This document shows positions 48,784 to 58,002 of a DNA stretch of 64,000 bases, piece after piece. The number at the start of each line of letters is the position of its first letter. Position 1 is the stretch's first letter. This DNA comes from Verrucomicrobiota bacterium (GTDB lineage: Bacteria; Verrucomicrobiota; Verrucomicrobiia; Opitutales; Opitutaceae), in the NCBI GenBank assembly GCA_023391285.1, contig JAEWBF010000012.1, forward strand, positions 62,001 through 126,000. Direction: 5' to 3'. Position numbers and translations under genes: made by a program. The notes under the pieces were generated by a model. The model was not told where the DNA came from. It searched no databases and worked only from the letters and a program-made list of their open reading frames with translations.

Positions 48784-50340
48784 TCAAGGAGCCGGGAACT
48801 CGATCGTGTCACCCGGCGGCACGGCGTCACGTGTCACCACGCGGAGGAAACGCCCGGTGTGCCGACGCGAGATCTCGACGATCTCGGGAGGAGTGTCGGC
48901 ATCTGGCGCTGGAACGATCAGCAGGCGGACGCGATTTGCGCGGCACCAGCCGGCGAGGTGCGCGATGAACTTTTCGTATTCGAGCGCGCGATCGACGCTG
49001 GGGCGCGAGAGGCGTTCGGGCAGAGCGGTGTCAGTCAGCGCGAGGGCGAAGCTCAGATCCGCGCCTTGCGCGGCAGCAAGTGCTTGTTCGGCGAGCGCCC
49101 AGCTTTGGTTGAGTTTCGACCAGGTGATTTCGGCGATGACGCCGCGAGCCTTCGCGGCCTTCGCGGCGGTTGCGGCGCTTCCTGCATCGGAGTCGTTGAG
49201 AACTGGATACACTTTCCAGAGTCCTGCGAGCGCGGAGGCGTTGGACTCGGCCGGTGCCAAGGGAAGCGTCGGAGTGGGGGAGTCGGTCGACGGAGGCACC
49301 GGCGCCGGAGCGCGGGCGACCTCGTCGGCGAACTGCTTGATTTCGAGGCGCAACACGTCGGCGTGCGCGAAATCGAGCGTCTCGGCGTAGATCTCGCAGT
49401 AGGTTGCGTCGACGTCGCGCAGGTAAGCAAAGAGCTCGCGCCAGTCGTAGGCGCCCTGCCGGATGCTTTGCAGTCCGCGAAGGACCGGGCGCTCGAAGGC
49501 GCGGCGTTTCAGCGTTTCCATCTCCGGGTTCGGCGAACCCCAATATCCGCCGGGGCCCCAGCCGTTGGCGGAGAAGAAGAAACGTTCGCTGTTCGGACCG
49601 AGCCGGGCCCACGCGTAATCCGCTAGCTGGCTGACGGTGTCTCCGGTGGGTCCGCCGCCCGACAACGGAAGTTCGATGGCGAGACGTTCGTCGGCGAATT
49701 GCAGCGCGAGATCGAAAAGCCGCGTATGGGCGTCGAGCCAGCGATCATACGAATAGCCGGGCGCGTGGCGCACCGCCACGTGGTGATTCAACTCGGCCCA
49801 CGAGAGGCCATACCACGGGCAATGGACGAGGCGGACGCCGTTGGCGCGCGCCCAAGTGGTGACGCGTCGCAGCATCTCAACGTAATGCCGTTCGAATACA
49901 TCGTTGGGGCGGCCGTCGGGATGGAAGGGCGTCGGAATCTTCCGATTGCGCGCCTCGGGATCGAGATACCACGGACTGCCATCGGCGAAAATCTCTGCGG
50001 GCACGCGATGCCCAGCGAGAACGCGAAACGAGAACGCCAAACCGCGTTCGTCGGCGAGGCGTTTACCGTGCTCGAGCAGCGAAAGATCGCGGTGAATGGA
50101 GTTCCAGGTGACGCGGAGTGAGAAGCCTTTGACGCCTTCGATTTCGAGCGCCGGATCGAGCGTGCGGCGCAGCGATTCGAGTTCCGCGATGCTGTCGATG
50201 GCGGTGCCGGAGTTTCCGGCGAGGATCCAGACGCCTTTGACTGCTTCGGCATTCGAAAGGTGATCGGTTGAGGCATAGCTGGTTGCGGTTTTGCCGGCGA
50301 AAGCGACGACCATGAGGAAGAAGTGTAGGAGCAATTTCAT
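48784..50340 (-). CDS. Secreted TIM-barrel-like protein of unknown function, with internal partial duplication
   Basis: The product has 518 aa from MKLLLHFFLMVVAFA (ATG at 50340); the longer frame to 50406 would place 22 residues before the signal peptide. The first ~330 residues show glycoside-hydrolase-like text: IEGVKGFSLRVTWNSIHRD, FSFRVLAGHRVPAEIF, VRLVHCPWYGLSWAELNHH, LAIELPLSGGGPTGDT and FFFSANGWGPGGYW. After a Pro-rich linker (around 385-400), residues ~410-518 look like a second, shortened copy of the opening: GLWKVYPVLNDS, KARGVIAEITWSKLN, ADLSFALALTDTALPERL, NRVRLLIVPAPDAD. I do not recognise the family. It heads the minus-strand cluster and is divergent from the aldehyde dehydrogenase gene. 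Confidence 0.7.
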   Translation of the reverse strand: MKLLLHFFLMVVAFAGKTATSYASTDHLSNAEAVKGVWILAGNSGTAIDSIAELESLRRTLDPALEIEGVKGFSLRVTWNSIHRDLSLLEHGKRLADERGLAFSFRVLAGHRVPAEIFADGSPWYLDPEARNRKIPTPFHPDGRPNDVFERHYVEMLRRVTTWARANGVRLVHCPWYGLSWAELNHHVAVRHAPGYSYDRWLDAHTRLFDLALQFADERLAIELPLSGGGPTGDTVSQLADYAWARLGPNSERFFFSANGWGPGGYWGSPNPEMETLKRRAFERPVLRGLQSIRQGAYDWRELFAYLRDVDATYCEIYAETLDFAHADVLRLEIKQFADEVARAPAPVPPSTDSPTPTLPLAPAESNASALAGLWKVYPVLNDSDAGSAATAAKAAKARGVIAEITWSKLNQSWALAEQALAAAQGADLSFALALTDTALPERLSRPSVDRALEYEKFIAHLAGWCRANRVRLLIVPAPDADTPPEIVEISRRHTGRFLRVVTRDAVPPGDTIEFPAP

Positions 50341-50437
50341 GGCGGAAGTCCGGCTCCGGCTTCGAGTCACCGTCGAGACGTCACGGAGGGGTGGGGAAGC
50401 CGGCAATGTGCGCCCGGTGAATCGCGTCTCAATTCAA

Positions 50438-50452
50438 TGCAACGATCTGCGC
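50438..50452 (+). promoter_or_regulatory. Shared regulatory motif, copy 2
   Basis: TGCAACGATCTGCGC lies in the 218-bp region between divergent genes, about 97 nt from the minus-strand ATG at 50340 and 106 nt from the plus-strand ATG at 50559. It could control both directions. Confidence 0.6.
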
Positions 50453-50558
50453 GCTCTGCCGCTTTTCCGCCGACGTCGTGAGGCCTACCGTTTCTGCGCT
50501 AAACCGGAACGTCTTCGGTCCCCTTAACCGCGCTTGCGGCCACGGCCGCTGATGTTGC

Positions 50559-52043
50559 ATGCCACCCATTGCCCCCTCCGCGGCCAAGCCGCGCCAACTT
50601 TTCATCGACGGTGAATGGTGCGACGCCTTGTCGGGCCGCACGTTCGAATCGATCAATCCCGCGACGCAGGAGATCAACGCCCTGGTGGCGGAAGCGGAAG
50701 CGGCGGACATCGATCGCGCCGTGCAAGCGGCCGCACGCGCTCAACCGCGTTGGGCCGCGACGAGCGCGGCCGAACGGGGAAGGTTTCTGTGGAAAATTTC
50801 CGAGCGGTTGCGCGAACGGCGCGAGGAACTTGCGCGGATCGAGAGCCGGGACGTCGGGAAGCCGTTGCGCGATGCGTTGGGCGATATCGATACGGCCGCG
50901 GACGTGCTCGAATACTGGGCGGGTGCGCCGACCAAGATCACGGGCGACGTGATGCCGGTGGCGGGCGAGATGTTGAATTATGTCGTGCGCGAGCCGATTG
51001 GCGTCGTGGCGGCGATCGTGCCGTGGAATTTTCCGTTGCAGATCGCGACGTTGAAAATCGGCCCCGCGCTCGCGTGCGGCAACACCGTCGTGCTCAAGCC
51101 GGCGGAAGATACTCCGCTGACGGCGCTCGAACTCGCACGCATCGCGGCGGAGGTGGGGCTGCCGCGAGGCGTATTCAATGTTGTGCCGGGCTATGGTCGC
51201 ACGGCGGGCGAGGCGCTCGTGCGTCACCCGAAGGTGGGCAAGGTGGCCTTCACGGGATCGCTCGCGACGGGCCGGGCGATTATGCACGCATGCGCGGATC
51301 AGATGAAACGCGTCTCGCTCGAACTAGGTGGCAAAAGCCCCCTCGTTGTTTTCGCGGATGCGGACGTCGAAGCGGCGGCCCGCGCGGCGGTGTTGGGAAT
51401 TTGCGCGAATGCCGGCCAGATCTGCTGTGCGACGACGCGTTTGTTCGTAGAGGACCGCGTGCGCGAGCCCCTGCTCGCGGCGATGCAGGAAGAGTTGAAG
51501 CATGTGCGAGTTGGCGACCCGCTGGATCCGGCGACGCGCATGGGGCCGCTGGTGTCGAAGAAGCAACTCGAACGCGTCGAGAACTACATCCGGGTTGGGC
51601 GAGAAGAAGGTGCGACGCTGCTCTGCGGCGGCGATCGGCCAAACGGATGGGACAAGGGCTTTTTCCTCAATCCGACGTTCTTCGGAAATGTGCGCGGAAC
51701 GATGCGGATCGCGCGCGAAGAAATCTTCGGTCCGGTGTTGTGCGTGCAGGAATTCGCCGATGCGGAAACCGCACTGCGCAATGCGAACGATTCGGACTAC
51801 GCGCTGGCGGCTTCCGTTTGGACGCGGGATGTCGCGAAAGCGCACGGCTTCGCGCGTCGGCTGCGAGCCGGATCGGTGTGGGTCAACACAGTGCTGCAGT
51901 CGTCGGTGTTGTCGCCGTGGGGTGGGCCCGGCAACAGCGGACAAGGCCGCGACAACGCGATGCAGGCAGTCGATCATTACACCGAGTGGAAGAGCGTTTG
52001 GATCGACACGAGCGCGACGCCGCCGCCCTCGGCTTTTCGCTGA
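50559..52043 (+). CDS. NAD(P)-dependent aldehyde dehydrogenase
   Basis: The product has 494 aa, full length for the ALDH superfamily. It has IVPWNFPLQIATLKIGPALA, VLKPAEDTP, the FTGS nucleotide loop, the general-base Glu in LELGGKSP (E255), the catalytic Cys in NAGQICC (C289) and EEIFGPVL. It oxidises an aldehyde to an acid with NAD(P)+ in the cytoplasm. The closest subtypes by feel are betaine-, lact- or succinate-semialdehyde-type enzymes; the substrate cannot be told from sequence. In this cluster it may oxidise lactaldehyde, glyceraldehyde or a keto-acid semialdehyde from aldol cleavage (inference). It has its own copy of the shared motif upstream and ends 117 bp before the sulfatase-like gene, with another copy between. 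Confidence 0.93.
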   Translation: MPPIAPSAAKPRQLFIDGEWCDALSGRTFESINPATQEINALVAEAEAADIDRAVQAAARAQPRWAATSAAERGRFLWKISERLRERREELARIESRDVGKPLRDALGDIDTAADVLEYWAGAPTKITGDVMPVAGEMLNYVVREPIGVVAAIVPWNFPLQIATLKIGPALACGNTVVLKPAEDTPLTALELARIAAEVGLPRGVFNVVPGYGRTAGEALVRHPKVGKVAFTGSLATGRAIMHACADQMKRVSLELGGKSPLVVFADADVEAAARAAVLGICANAGQICCATTRLFVEDRVREPLLAAMQEELKHVRVGDPLDPATRMGPLVSKKQLERVENYIRVGREEGATLLCGGDRPNGWDKGFFLNPTFFGNVRGTMRIAREEIFGPVLCVQEFADAETALRNANDSDYALAASVWTRDVAKAHGFARRLRAGSVWVNTVLQSSVLSPWGGPGNSGQGRDNAMQAVDHYTEWKSVWIDTSATPPPSAFR

Positions 52044-52061
52044 TCCGCGCCGCGCTCGGAC

Positions 52062-52079
52062 TTGCAACGATCTGCGCAA
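52062..52079 (+). promoter_or_regulatory. Shared regulatory motif, copy 3 (most complete)
   Basis: TTGCAACGATCTGCGCAA has outer TTGC/GCAA arms and a GATC centre; it is an imperfect palindrome with 6 of 9 positions paired. It lies 81 nt before the ATG at 52161, in the 117-bp gap after the aldehyde dehydrogenase gene, and so probably marks a separate promoter for the operon from 52161. Confidence 0.65.
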
Positions 52080-52160
52080 GGGGCGGGTTGTGACGAGCGT
52101 CCGCCCACGCGAGTTTTCGGTCGTGCTGTTCCCCTGGCATTCCCCCTCTGAGTTCGAAGC

Positions 52161-53540
52161 ATGAAGACGATTGTGATCATGTCGGATACGCTGCGGCGCG
52201 ACTACCTCGGTTGTTACGGCAACACGTGGGTCAAGACGCCCGTGATGGATGAATTTGCGAAGAACGCGGTCGTATTCGACAAAGCCTACGCCGGATCCTT
52301 TCCGACCGTGCCGGTGCGCGGTGACATCATGCTCGGTCGTTACGTGTTTCCGTATCTCGGCTGGGAACCGCTGCCGGCCAAGGTGCCGACGATGGCGGGA
52401 TTGCTCGGCGAGGCGGGTTACACGTCGATGATGATCACCGACACGCCGCACATGTTGCAGAACGGTTTTCACTACGATCGCGGCTTCACGGCGTGGCAGT
52501 GGATCCGCGGGCAGGAAAGCGATCGCGTGCGCACCGATTACATGGAGGAGGAAATCCTGCCGTGCAGTCCGACGAAGCTGCGGCAGGGCGATCGCATGCG
52601 ACGGCTGCATTATCTCAACACGCATTTCCGTCGGAGCGAGCGCGACACCTTCGTCGCCCACACGATGAGCGCTGCGGCCGACTGGCTGGAAGGGAATTAC
52701 AAGCACGAGAACTTCCTGCTCTACGTCGACACCTTCGATCCGCACGAGCCGTGGGATGCACCGGAGTATTATCTGAAGCTCTACGAAAAGGAGTATCACG
52801 GCGACAACGTCGACTATCCCGCCTACGATAAGATTTCGCGGTTCACCCGCGAGGAGGTGGATCACTGCCGCGCGCTCTACGCCGCCGAGGTGACGCTCGT
52901 CGATACGTGGCTCGGGGAGTTGCTGCGCAAAGTGGAGCGCGTCGGCATCGCCGAAGAGACCGCGATCATCCTGCTGTCGGATCACGGGTTTTATTTCGGC
53001 GAGCACGATTTCATCGGGAAGTTTTCCACGCCGGAGCCGATGCCGTATTATGAAGAAGTGAACGGCCTCGTGATGATGGCGCGGGTTCCCGGCGCGGAGT
53101 TTCGAAAAGGCGAACGCAGCAACGCGCTGGTGCAACCGGCGGATATCCTGCCGACGGTGCTCGATCTCGCCGGCGTGAAGATTCCCGACGTGGTGAATGG
53201 CCGGTCGATGCTGCCGATGTTGCGACGCGACGGCAGCGGTGACAATGGACGGCAGCTTGCGGTGACGAGCGCGAAATTGATTCCGGCCGATGCCGCGCCG
53301 GCGTGGGAACGCGGCGGATACACGTCGATCACGGACGGAACGTGGACGTTGATGTATGGCGCCGCCGCGCAGAAGAGCGAACTCTACAATACGAGCCGCG
53401 ATCCGGGACAGACGCGGAACGTGGTCGGCACTCATTACCGTGAAGCGGAGCGCCTGCATGCGCAGTATCTCGAATTTCTCGGTTCGCTGAATGTCACCGG
53501 CGAACTCCTCGCCGCAAAACAGCCGCCGCCGCGCATGTAG
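52161..53540 (+). CDS. Sulfatase-fold (alkaline phosphatase superfamily) hydrolase with Thr at the nucleophile position
   Basis: The product has 459 aa with no signal peptide, hence cytoplasmic. The sulfatase fold is clear: N-terminal MSDTLRRDYLGCYGN (D9 as a metal ligand), TMAGLLGEAGYTSMMITDTPH, FLLYVDTFDPHEPWDAPEYY, and AIILLSDHGFYFGEHDFIGK with the metal-binding Asp-His pair. The key C/S-x-P-x-R motif reads T49-V-P-V-R53, so the residue normally turned into formylglycine is Thr (codon ACC, 52305-52307). Thr cannot give the formylglycine aldehyde. Either this is a phosphodiester- or phosphonate-type hydrolase using Thr directly, or a sulfatase subgroup with a different mechanism. It heads a tightly packed operon, 16 bp before the aldolase gene. 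Confidence 0.85.
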   Translation: MKTIVIMSDTLRRDYLGCYGNTWVKTPVMDEFAKNAVVFDKAYAGSFPTVPVRGDIMLGRYVFPYLGWEPLPAKVPTMAGLLGEAGYTSMMITDTPHMLQNGFHYDRGFTAWQWIRGQESDRVRTDYMEEEILPCSPTKLRQGDRMRRLHYLNTHFRRSERDTFVAHTMSAAADWLEGNYKHENFLLYVDTFDPHEPWDAPEYYLKLYEKEYHGDNVDYPAYDKISRFTREEVDHCRALYAAEVTLVDTWLGELLRKVERVGIAEETAIILLSDHGFYFGEHDFIGKFSTPEPMPYYEEVNGLVMMARVPGAEFRKGERSNALVQPADILPTVLDLAGVKIPDVVNGRSMLPMLRRDGSGDNGRQLAVTSAKLIPADAAPAWERGGYTSITDGTWTLMYGAAAQKSELYNTSRDPGQTRNVVGTHYREAERLHAQYLEFLGSLNVTGELLAAKQPPPRM

Positions 53541-53556
53541 TCACGACTGCTGAATT

Positions 53557-54504
53557 ATGAGCCTCAAACTAAAGGGTATCTTCTCCATCCCCGCCTCGCC
53601 GTTCAACGAGCAGGGCGAGCTCGATCCGGCTTATCTTCGCCGCCAAGTCGAATTCTCCATCGCGTCCGGAGCAAACGCGATCATCGGTCCCGTGATCGCG
53701 AGCGAGGTCTGGTTTTTGTCGAACGACGAGCGGAAGCGTTTCATGGACGCCGTTACCGATCAGACCGCGAAACGCATTCCGGTGATCGCGGGCGTTTCGT
53801 CGAACACGATCGCGGAGACTATTGATCTCGCGAGCCACGCCACGCGCGCGAGGGCGGACGCGTTGATCGCGATGCTTCCGACAGTCGAGATGACGGCGAA
53901 CTGGGATCAGACGCGCGATTTCTACAAGCGCCTCGCGGACGCAACCGGGGTCGAAATCATCATCCAGAATGGCGGGCGCGGTCCGGACGATCGGATCCCG
54001 ATCGAGAATCTGATGCGCCTCCTGGAGGAGATTCCTCAGATCAACTACATCAAGGACGAAGGGATTCCAAGCAACCACCGCGTCACCGAGCTTGTGCGCG
54101 CGGGCGGCCAACGTTTGCACGGCGTGTTCGGCGGGATGGGTGGTCGTTACATGATCGACGAGATGCGGCGCGGCGCGTGCGGGTTTGCGCCGATCAGCAC
54201 GTTCACGGATGTGCTGGTGGACATCTGGAATTCGTTTCACGGCGGCAATGAAGCGCGCGCGGTGGAAATTCACGAGCGGCTGGCGACGATGCTCAACATC
54301 GAGCTGCAGGTCGGCATGGCGTTCGGCAAGGAACTGCTGCGGCGCCGCGGCTTGGTGGGCACGGGAAACTCGCGTATGGGACAGGTGCCGATCGACGAGT
54401 TCGACCGGCTCGAAATGGACCTGCGGCTGGAGCGGCTGAAGCCTTACTTCCGTCCCTTCACGCCCGAACAACTCGACGTAGCGCCACCGAAGCCGAAAGC
54501 CTGA
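53557..54504 (+). CDS. DHDPS/N-acetylneuraminate-lyase family aldolase
   Basis: The product has 315 aa, a class I aldolase TIM barrel: GIFSIPASPFNEQGELD, GANAIIGPVIASEVWFLS, PVIAGVSSNTIAETI, and the Schiff-base Lys in INYIKDEGIPSN (about residue 166). The conserved catalytic Tyr of the family (YNxP motif) is absent: the corresponding stretch reads VEIIIQNGGRGPDD. Divergence at that site is seen in members acting on 2-keto-3-deoxy sugar acids or catalysing dehydration instead of aldol cleavage. In this operon a retro-aldol of a 2-keto-3-deoxy acid to pyruvate plus an aldehyde is the simplest role (inference). It is followed 5 bp later by the SAF-domain gene. Confidence 0.88.
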   Translation: MSLKLKGIFSIPASPFNEQGELDPAYLRRQVEFSIASGANAIIGPVIASEVWFLSNDERKRFMDAVTDQTAKRIPVIAGVSSNTIAETIDLASHATRARADALIAMLPTVEMTANWDQTRDFYKRLADATGVEIIIQNGGRGPDDRIPIENLMRLLEEIPQINYIKDEGIPSNHRVTELVRAGGQRLHGVFGGMGGRYMIDEMRRGACGFAPISTFTDVLVDIWNSFHGGNEARAVEIHERLATMLNIELQVGMAFGKELLRRRGLVGTGNSRMGQVPIDEFDRLEMDLRLERLKPYFRPFTPEQLDVAPPKPKA

Positions 54505-54509
54505 TCGCC

Positions 54510-54800
54510 ATGTCGGACATCGCTCAATCCTCCCGCCGCCTCACGATCAAAATGGGCCCCGCCGACGACGTCGCGATGGCGCTCGAGCAATTGCGCGCGG
54601 GCACGACCGTGCCGGTAGAAAGCGCGCCCGGCGGTCCGAGCGTGCCGGTGCCGCTCATCGAAGACATCCCGCTCGGCCACAAATTCGCTCTGCGCGACAT
54701 CCGCGCCGGTGAACGCATTATCAAATACAACATGGAAATTGGCACTGCGCTGAAAGACATCCCGCGCGGCGCCTGGGTCGGTGAACACAATCTCGAATAG
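54510..54800 (+). CDS. SAF-domain protein, N-terminal half of a split UxaA-type altronate/galactarate-family dehydratase
   Basis: The product has 96 aa. GHKFALRDIRAGERIIKYNM followed by GTALKDIPRGAWVGEHNL is the standard SAF module of UxaA/GarD dehydratases, which in many species is fused to the catalytic domain and in others encoded by a separate small gene. Residues 1-55 are a less conserved lead. The stop lies 18 bp before the catalytic-part gene. It probably forms a complex with that product, if that product is made at all (see next entry). Confidence 0.9.
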   Translation: MSDIAQSSRRLTIKMGPADDVAMALEQLRAGTTVPVESAPGGPSVPVPLIEDIPLGHKFALRDIRAGERIIKYNMEIGTALKDIPRGAWVGEHNLE

Positions 54801-54818
54801 CGCACGGCGCACGCTCCC

Positions 54819-55937
54819 TTGAAAAAGATTCTCGGTTATCAACGTCCCGACGGTCAGGTCGGCATTCGCAATCACATCGCGCTCGTTTACACGAACGACT
54901 GCGCGAAAGTCACCGCGCGCCACGTGGCGGCGATCGCGCCGAACACGCATGTGTTTGGCTGGCCGCACGGCTGTCATTGGTCGCAGGACGCGTTCAACAA
55001 ACTGGTCGCGCTCTGCTCGCATCCGAACGTCGGCGGCGCCGTGATCTTTGGCATCGGTTGCGAACGCATTCGCGCGGCTGACGTGGCGGCGCAGGTCGCG
55101 AAAACGGGCAAGCCGACGGGATGGGTCAACATCGAGGAAGGCGGCGGCACCATCAAAGCGATCGAGGCGGGTCTTCGCCACGTGTTGCGCATCACGCGGG
55201 AAGCGTCGGATGCACCGCGGGTGGAGCTGGCGCCGCAAGATTTGATTCTCGCCGTCGACTGCGCGGCGTCGGGTTAGGCGGCGGGCGTGGCGGCTAATCC
55301 GGCGACCGGCGTGGCGGTCGACTTCCATGTCGATCGCGGCGCGATCACCTACTTTCTGGATGTGCCGGAAGAGCTGATCGGTTGCGGTGACTGTCTGGCC
55401 GCGCGCGCGTGCAGCCACACGGTGGCGGCGGAGCTGCGCAAGGTGGCGTCGGTCGCGCCGGACGATCCGAAGATCAAACCGCCGTATGGAAATATCCGCG
55501 GTGGCATTACCACCTTTCGCGAGAAGGCGGCTGGGGCGTTAGCGAAATCGGGCACGCGACCGATTCAGGGTGTGATCACGGATTTCACGCGTCCGACGAA
55601 AGGCGGCCTTTATCTCGTGAGCGCGCCGCCGGATGCGTGGACCAACGATTCCGATCCGCAATGCGTGCAAATCATGGCCGCATGCGGCGCACATCTCGTG
55701 GTCGAAACCACGGGTTGCGGCACCGTGACCGGCGGCGTGGTGGCACCGGTCATCAAAGTGTGCGCCAATCCCGACACCTGCGCGCGAGAGCCGGACAACA
55801 TCGACGTCGACATCAGCGGCATCATCAAAGGCGAGATGTCGATCGTGGATGCCGGCCAGATCATCTACGATGAAGTGATGGCGGTCGCCGCCGGCCGTTT
55901 GACCCACGCCGAGATCCTCGGCCACTTCGAAGACTGA
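54819..55937 (+). pseudogene. UxaA-family dehydratase catalytic part, interrupted by an in-frame TAG
   Basis: The start is a TTG at 54819 giving MKKILGYQRPDGQVGIRNH, which matches the family's usual first residues; no ATG fits. The frame reads ~153 codons to TAG at 55275-55277, then continues in the same frame without shift to 55937 (3' piece from an ATG-less stretch; GTG at 55287 could restart it). The stop falls inside the conserved CxxSxxxxGxxxNP loop: VDCAASG, stop, AAGVAANPATG. Both sides match the family closely: GWPHGCHW and FGIGCERI before; GCGDCLAARACSH, TDFTRPTKGGLY and ETTGCGTVTGGVVAPVIKVCANP after. It is therefore one gene with one nonsense codon, a real mutation, a base-call error or a recoded stop. 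The expected role is dehydration of an aldonate or aldarate to a 2-keto-3-deoxy acid using an Fe-dependent centre. Confidence 0.85.
55275..55277 (+). other. In-frame amber codon splitting the UxaA gene
   Basis: The codon TAG lies between GGT and GCG. One base change would restore sense (for example TCG, TTG, TGG, AAG or GAG). No stem-loop or other recoding signal is evident in the next 60 bases by eye. Confidence 0.9.
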
Positions 55938-55952
55938 ACGCTCAACCCCCTT

Positions 55953-57983
55953 ATGATTCTCGAAAACGAATTCCTCCGCATCGACCTCGATGAACGCACC
56001 GGTTGTTTCGACCTGCGGCAAAAAGGCGTCGAACAACCCTGGACCTGCGATCCGTGGCAAAAAAGTTGCGGCGAACTCGTGCTGACGCCGCGAGGCGGCG
56101 GTGCGGCGTTGACGCTGCCGTTTGAACATGCCGGCCGTGTCACGGTGAAGGGCGGCGGCACGCGGGCGACGATTACATGGGAGGATTTTGCCACGAACAA
56201 AGGCGAGAAGATCGCCGGTGCGGTCGTGCGCGTTGCGCTGCAACTCGAATCCGGGGCGGCAGAGTTGGTGGTCGATGTCGAAGACGTTGCTTTCGACGAG
56301 GCGAAGTTCGAATTCGATTCGCTGCTCTACCCGAAGCGGCAGTTCTCGATGATCACGGATCGCGACGAAGGTTATCTCGCGATGCCTTACAACCAGGGCG
56401 CGCTGGTGCCGTCGGGACGTTTCAAGGTTCCGCTGCGTGACGACTTTCATATCTTCGACGACCTTTCGTGGGAATCGTCCGGCGTGGCGTGGGGCACGGA
56501 AGGTTCGCTCGGCGAGATCTTCGTGTATGGCTGGAATGCGCTCTCGATGCCGTTCTGGGGCCAGAAGCGCCGGCGTGAGGCGTGGGTCGGCGTGATGGAG
56601 TCCGACGTGGACGTGAAGCTCAGCTTCATTCTCAACAACAATTACCAGGACGACTACAACCGGCGCGCCGCGAAGTCTCCTTACGAACGCATTCTGACCG
56701 CATCGCCGCGCTGGCTTTCCTCGAAGGGCCGCTTCGATCGCGCGCGTCGGCTGCGTTACGGATTCTTTGCCGACGGAAGCTACGTCGACATGGCGAAGTT
56801 CTATCGTCGGATTGCGGAACGCCAGGGCATGGTCGTGAAACTGATCGACAAGCTGCGGAAGCGGCCGGCGCTGGAGAAGATGTTCGGCGCTCCGATCATC
56901 AACATCGATGGCGGCTATCCGTGGTATACCGATTACAAATCGATGATGTTCACGTGGAATGACCTGAAGCGGATGACGCAGGACTTCCACGACCTGGGCC
57001 TGCGACGCGCGGCCATCTGTGTGTGGGGCGGTTATTCGAAGCTGCCGCCGAATACGTTGCCGCACCATCCGGAGTGGGGGCCCGAGGCGGCGTTGAAGGG
57101 CGCGATGCAGGAGATCCGCGATCGCGGCTTTCTCTTCTGCACCTACCACGGATATCCCGCGAATCTCCCGCACGACGAGTCGTTCGACGTGGAAGAAGCG
57201 ACGCGCAACAAGGAAGGCGGCATCAGCGGACGCTGGGGCGCGCGCTGCTCGTGCTTGTTTCACAAATACGCGTCGCGCGATTTGCCGACGATCAAGAAGA
57301 TCACCGGCACGGAGGCGGACTACACGGACATGCTCACGTCGGGGACCTTCCGCGAGTGCTATCATCCCGCGCATCCGCTCACGCGGCTGGAGGATCGCAA
57401 GAACCGCTGCGACATCCTCGATTACATCAACTCGCTCGGATTGGTGAACGGGTCGGAGGTCGCGCAGGGCTACATGGCGCCGCATGCCGATTACGCCAAA
57501 GGGGGCATGTATGTTGGAAAGCGATTCTTCCTGCTGAATCTGATCCACATCCCGCTGCTCAATCTCGTGTTTCACGATTGCATGCTGGTTTACGACAGCA
57601 CGGTCGGGACCGCGCGTCGCTACGAGTATTCGAACGAAACGCTCGAGTGCCTCGCTTACGGCGTGCAGCCGGTGTTCAGCTTCAACACGGCGCATTACGA
57701 AGGCGTGAAGCCGGTGTTGAAGGAAACGACGGAGATGATGACGAATTTCCTGCGCGAGACTGCGACCGCGGAGCTGGACTTTCACGAATACATCGGCGGC
57801 GGTTACGACGTGCAGCACACGCGTTTTTCGACGGGGCACGAAGTTTACATCAACACCGACACGGCGCCTTACCGATTGGCGGATGGCCGCGAAGTGCCGG
57901 CGCGGGGATACTTCGTCGTGCACAACGGTCGCGAGACCGCGCGAGGCTCCATCGATACGCACATCGCGAGTCTGAAGAACTGA
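55953..57983 (+). CDS. Cytoplasmic glycoside-hydrolase-like protein (beta-sandwich + TIM barrel)
   Basis: The product has 676 aa and no signal peptide. The first ~260 residues form a mutarotase-like beta-sandwich (LENEFLRIDLDERTGCFDL, SLLYPKRQFSMITDRDEGYL). Then a barrel-like part: IINIDGGYPWYTDYKSMMF, LRRAAICVWGGYSKLPPN, FLFCTYHGYPANLPHDES, ADYTDMLTSGTFRECYHPAHP, GSEVAQGYMAPHADY, and a small C-terminal beta domain ending in RGYFVVHNGRE. This layout recalls GH101-like or DUF5696-type proteins; the Asp in YTDML is a candidate nucleophile. A precise family cannot be given. Together with the transporter just downstream it suggests that an oligosaccharide is imported and cut inside the cell. Confidence 0.7.
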   Translation: MILENEFLRIDLDERTGCFDLRQKGVEQPWTCDPWQKSCGELVLTPRGGGAALTLPFEHAGRVTVKGGGTRATITWEDFATNKGEKIAGAVVRVALQLESGAAELVVDVEDVAFDEAKFEFDSLLYPKRQFSMITDRDEGYLAMPYNQGALVPSGRFKVPLRDDFHIFDDLSWESSGVAWGTEGSLGEIFVYGWNALSMPFWGQKRRREAWVGVMESDVDVKLSFILNNNYQDDYNRRAAKSPYERILTASPRWLSSKGRFDRARRLRYGFFADGSYVDMAKFYRRIAERQGMVVKLIDKLRKRPALEKMFGAPIINIDGGYPWYTDYKSMMFTWNDLKRMTQDFHDLGLRRAAICVWGGYSKLPPNTLPHHPEWGPEAALKGAMQEIRDRGFLFCTYHGYPANLPHDESFDVEEATRNKEGGISGRWGARCSCLFHKYASRDLPTIKKITGTEADYTDMLTSGTFRECYHPAHPLTRLEDRKNRCDILDYINSLGLVNGSEVAQGYMAPHADYAKGGMYVGKRFFLLNLIHIPLLNLVFHDCMLVYDSTVGTARRYEYSNETLECLAYGVQPVFSFNTAHYEGVKPVLKETTEMMTNFLRETATAELDFHEYIGGGYDVQHTRFSTGHEVYINTDTAPYRLADGREVPARGYFVVHNGRETARGSIDTHIASLKN

Positions 57984-58002
57984 GGAACTGCTGACCCCGC
58001 GC

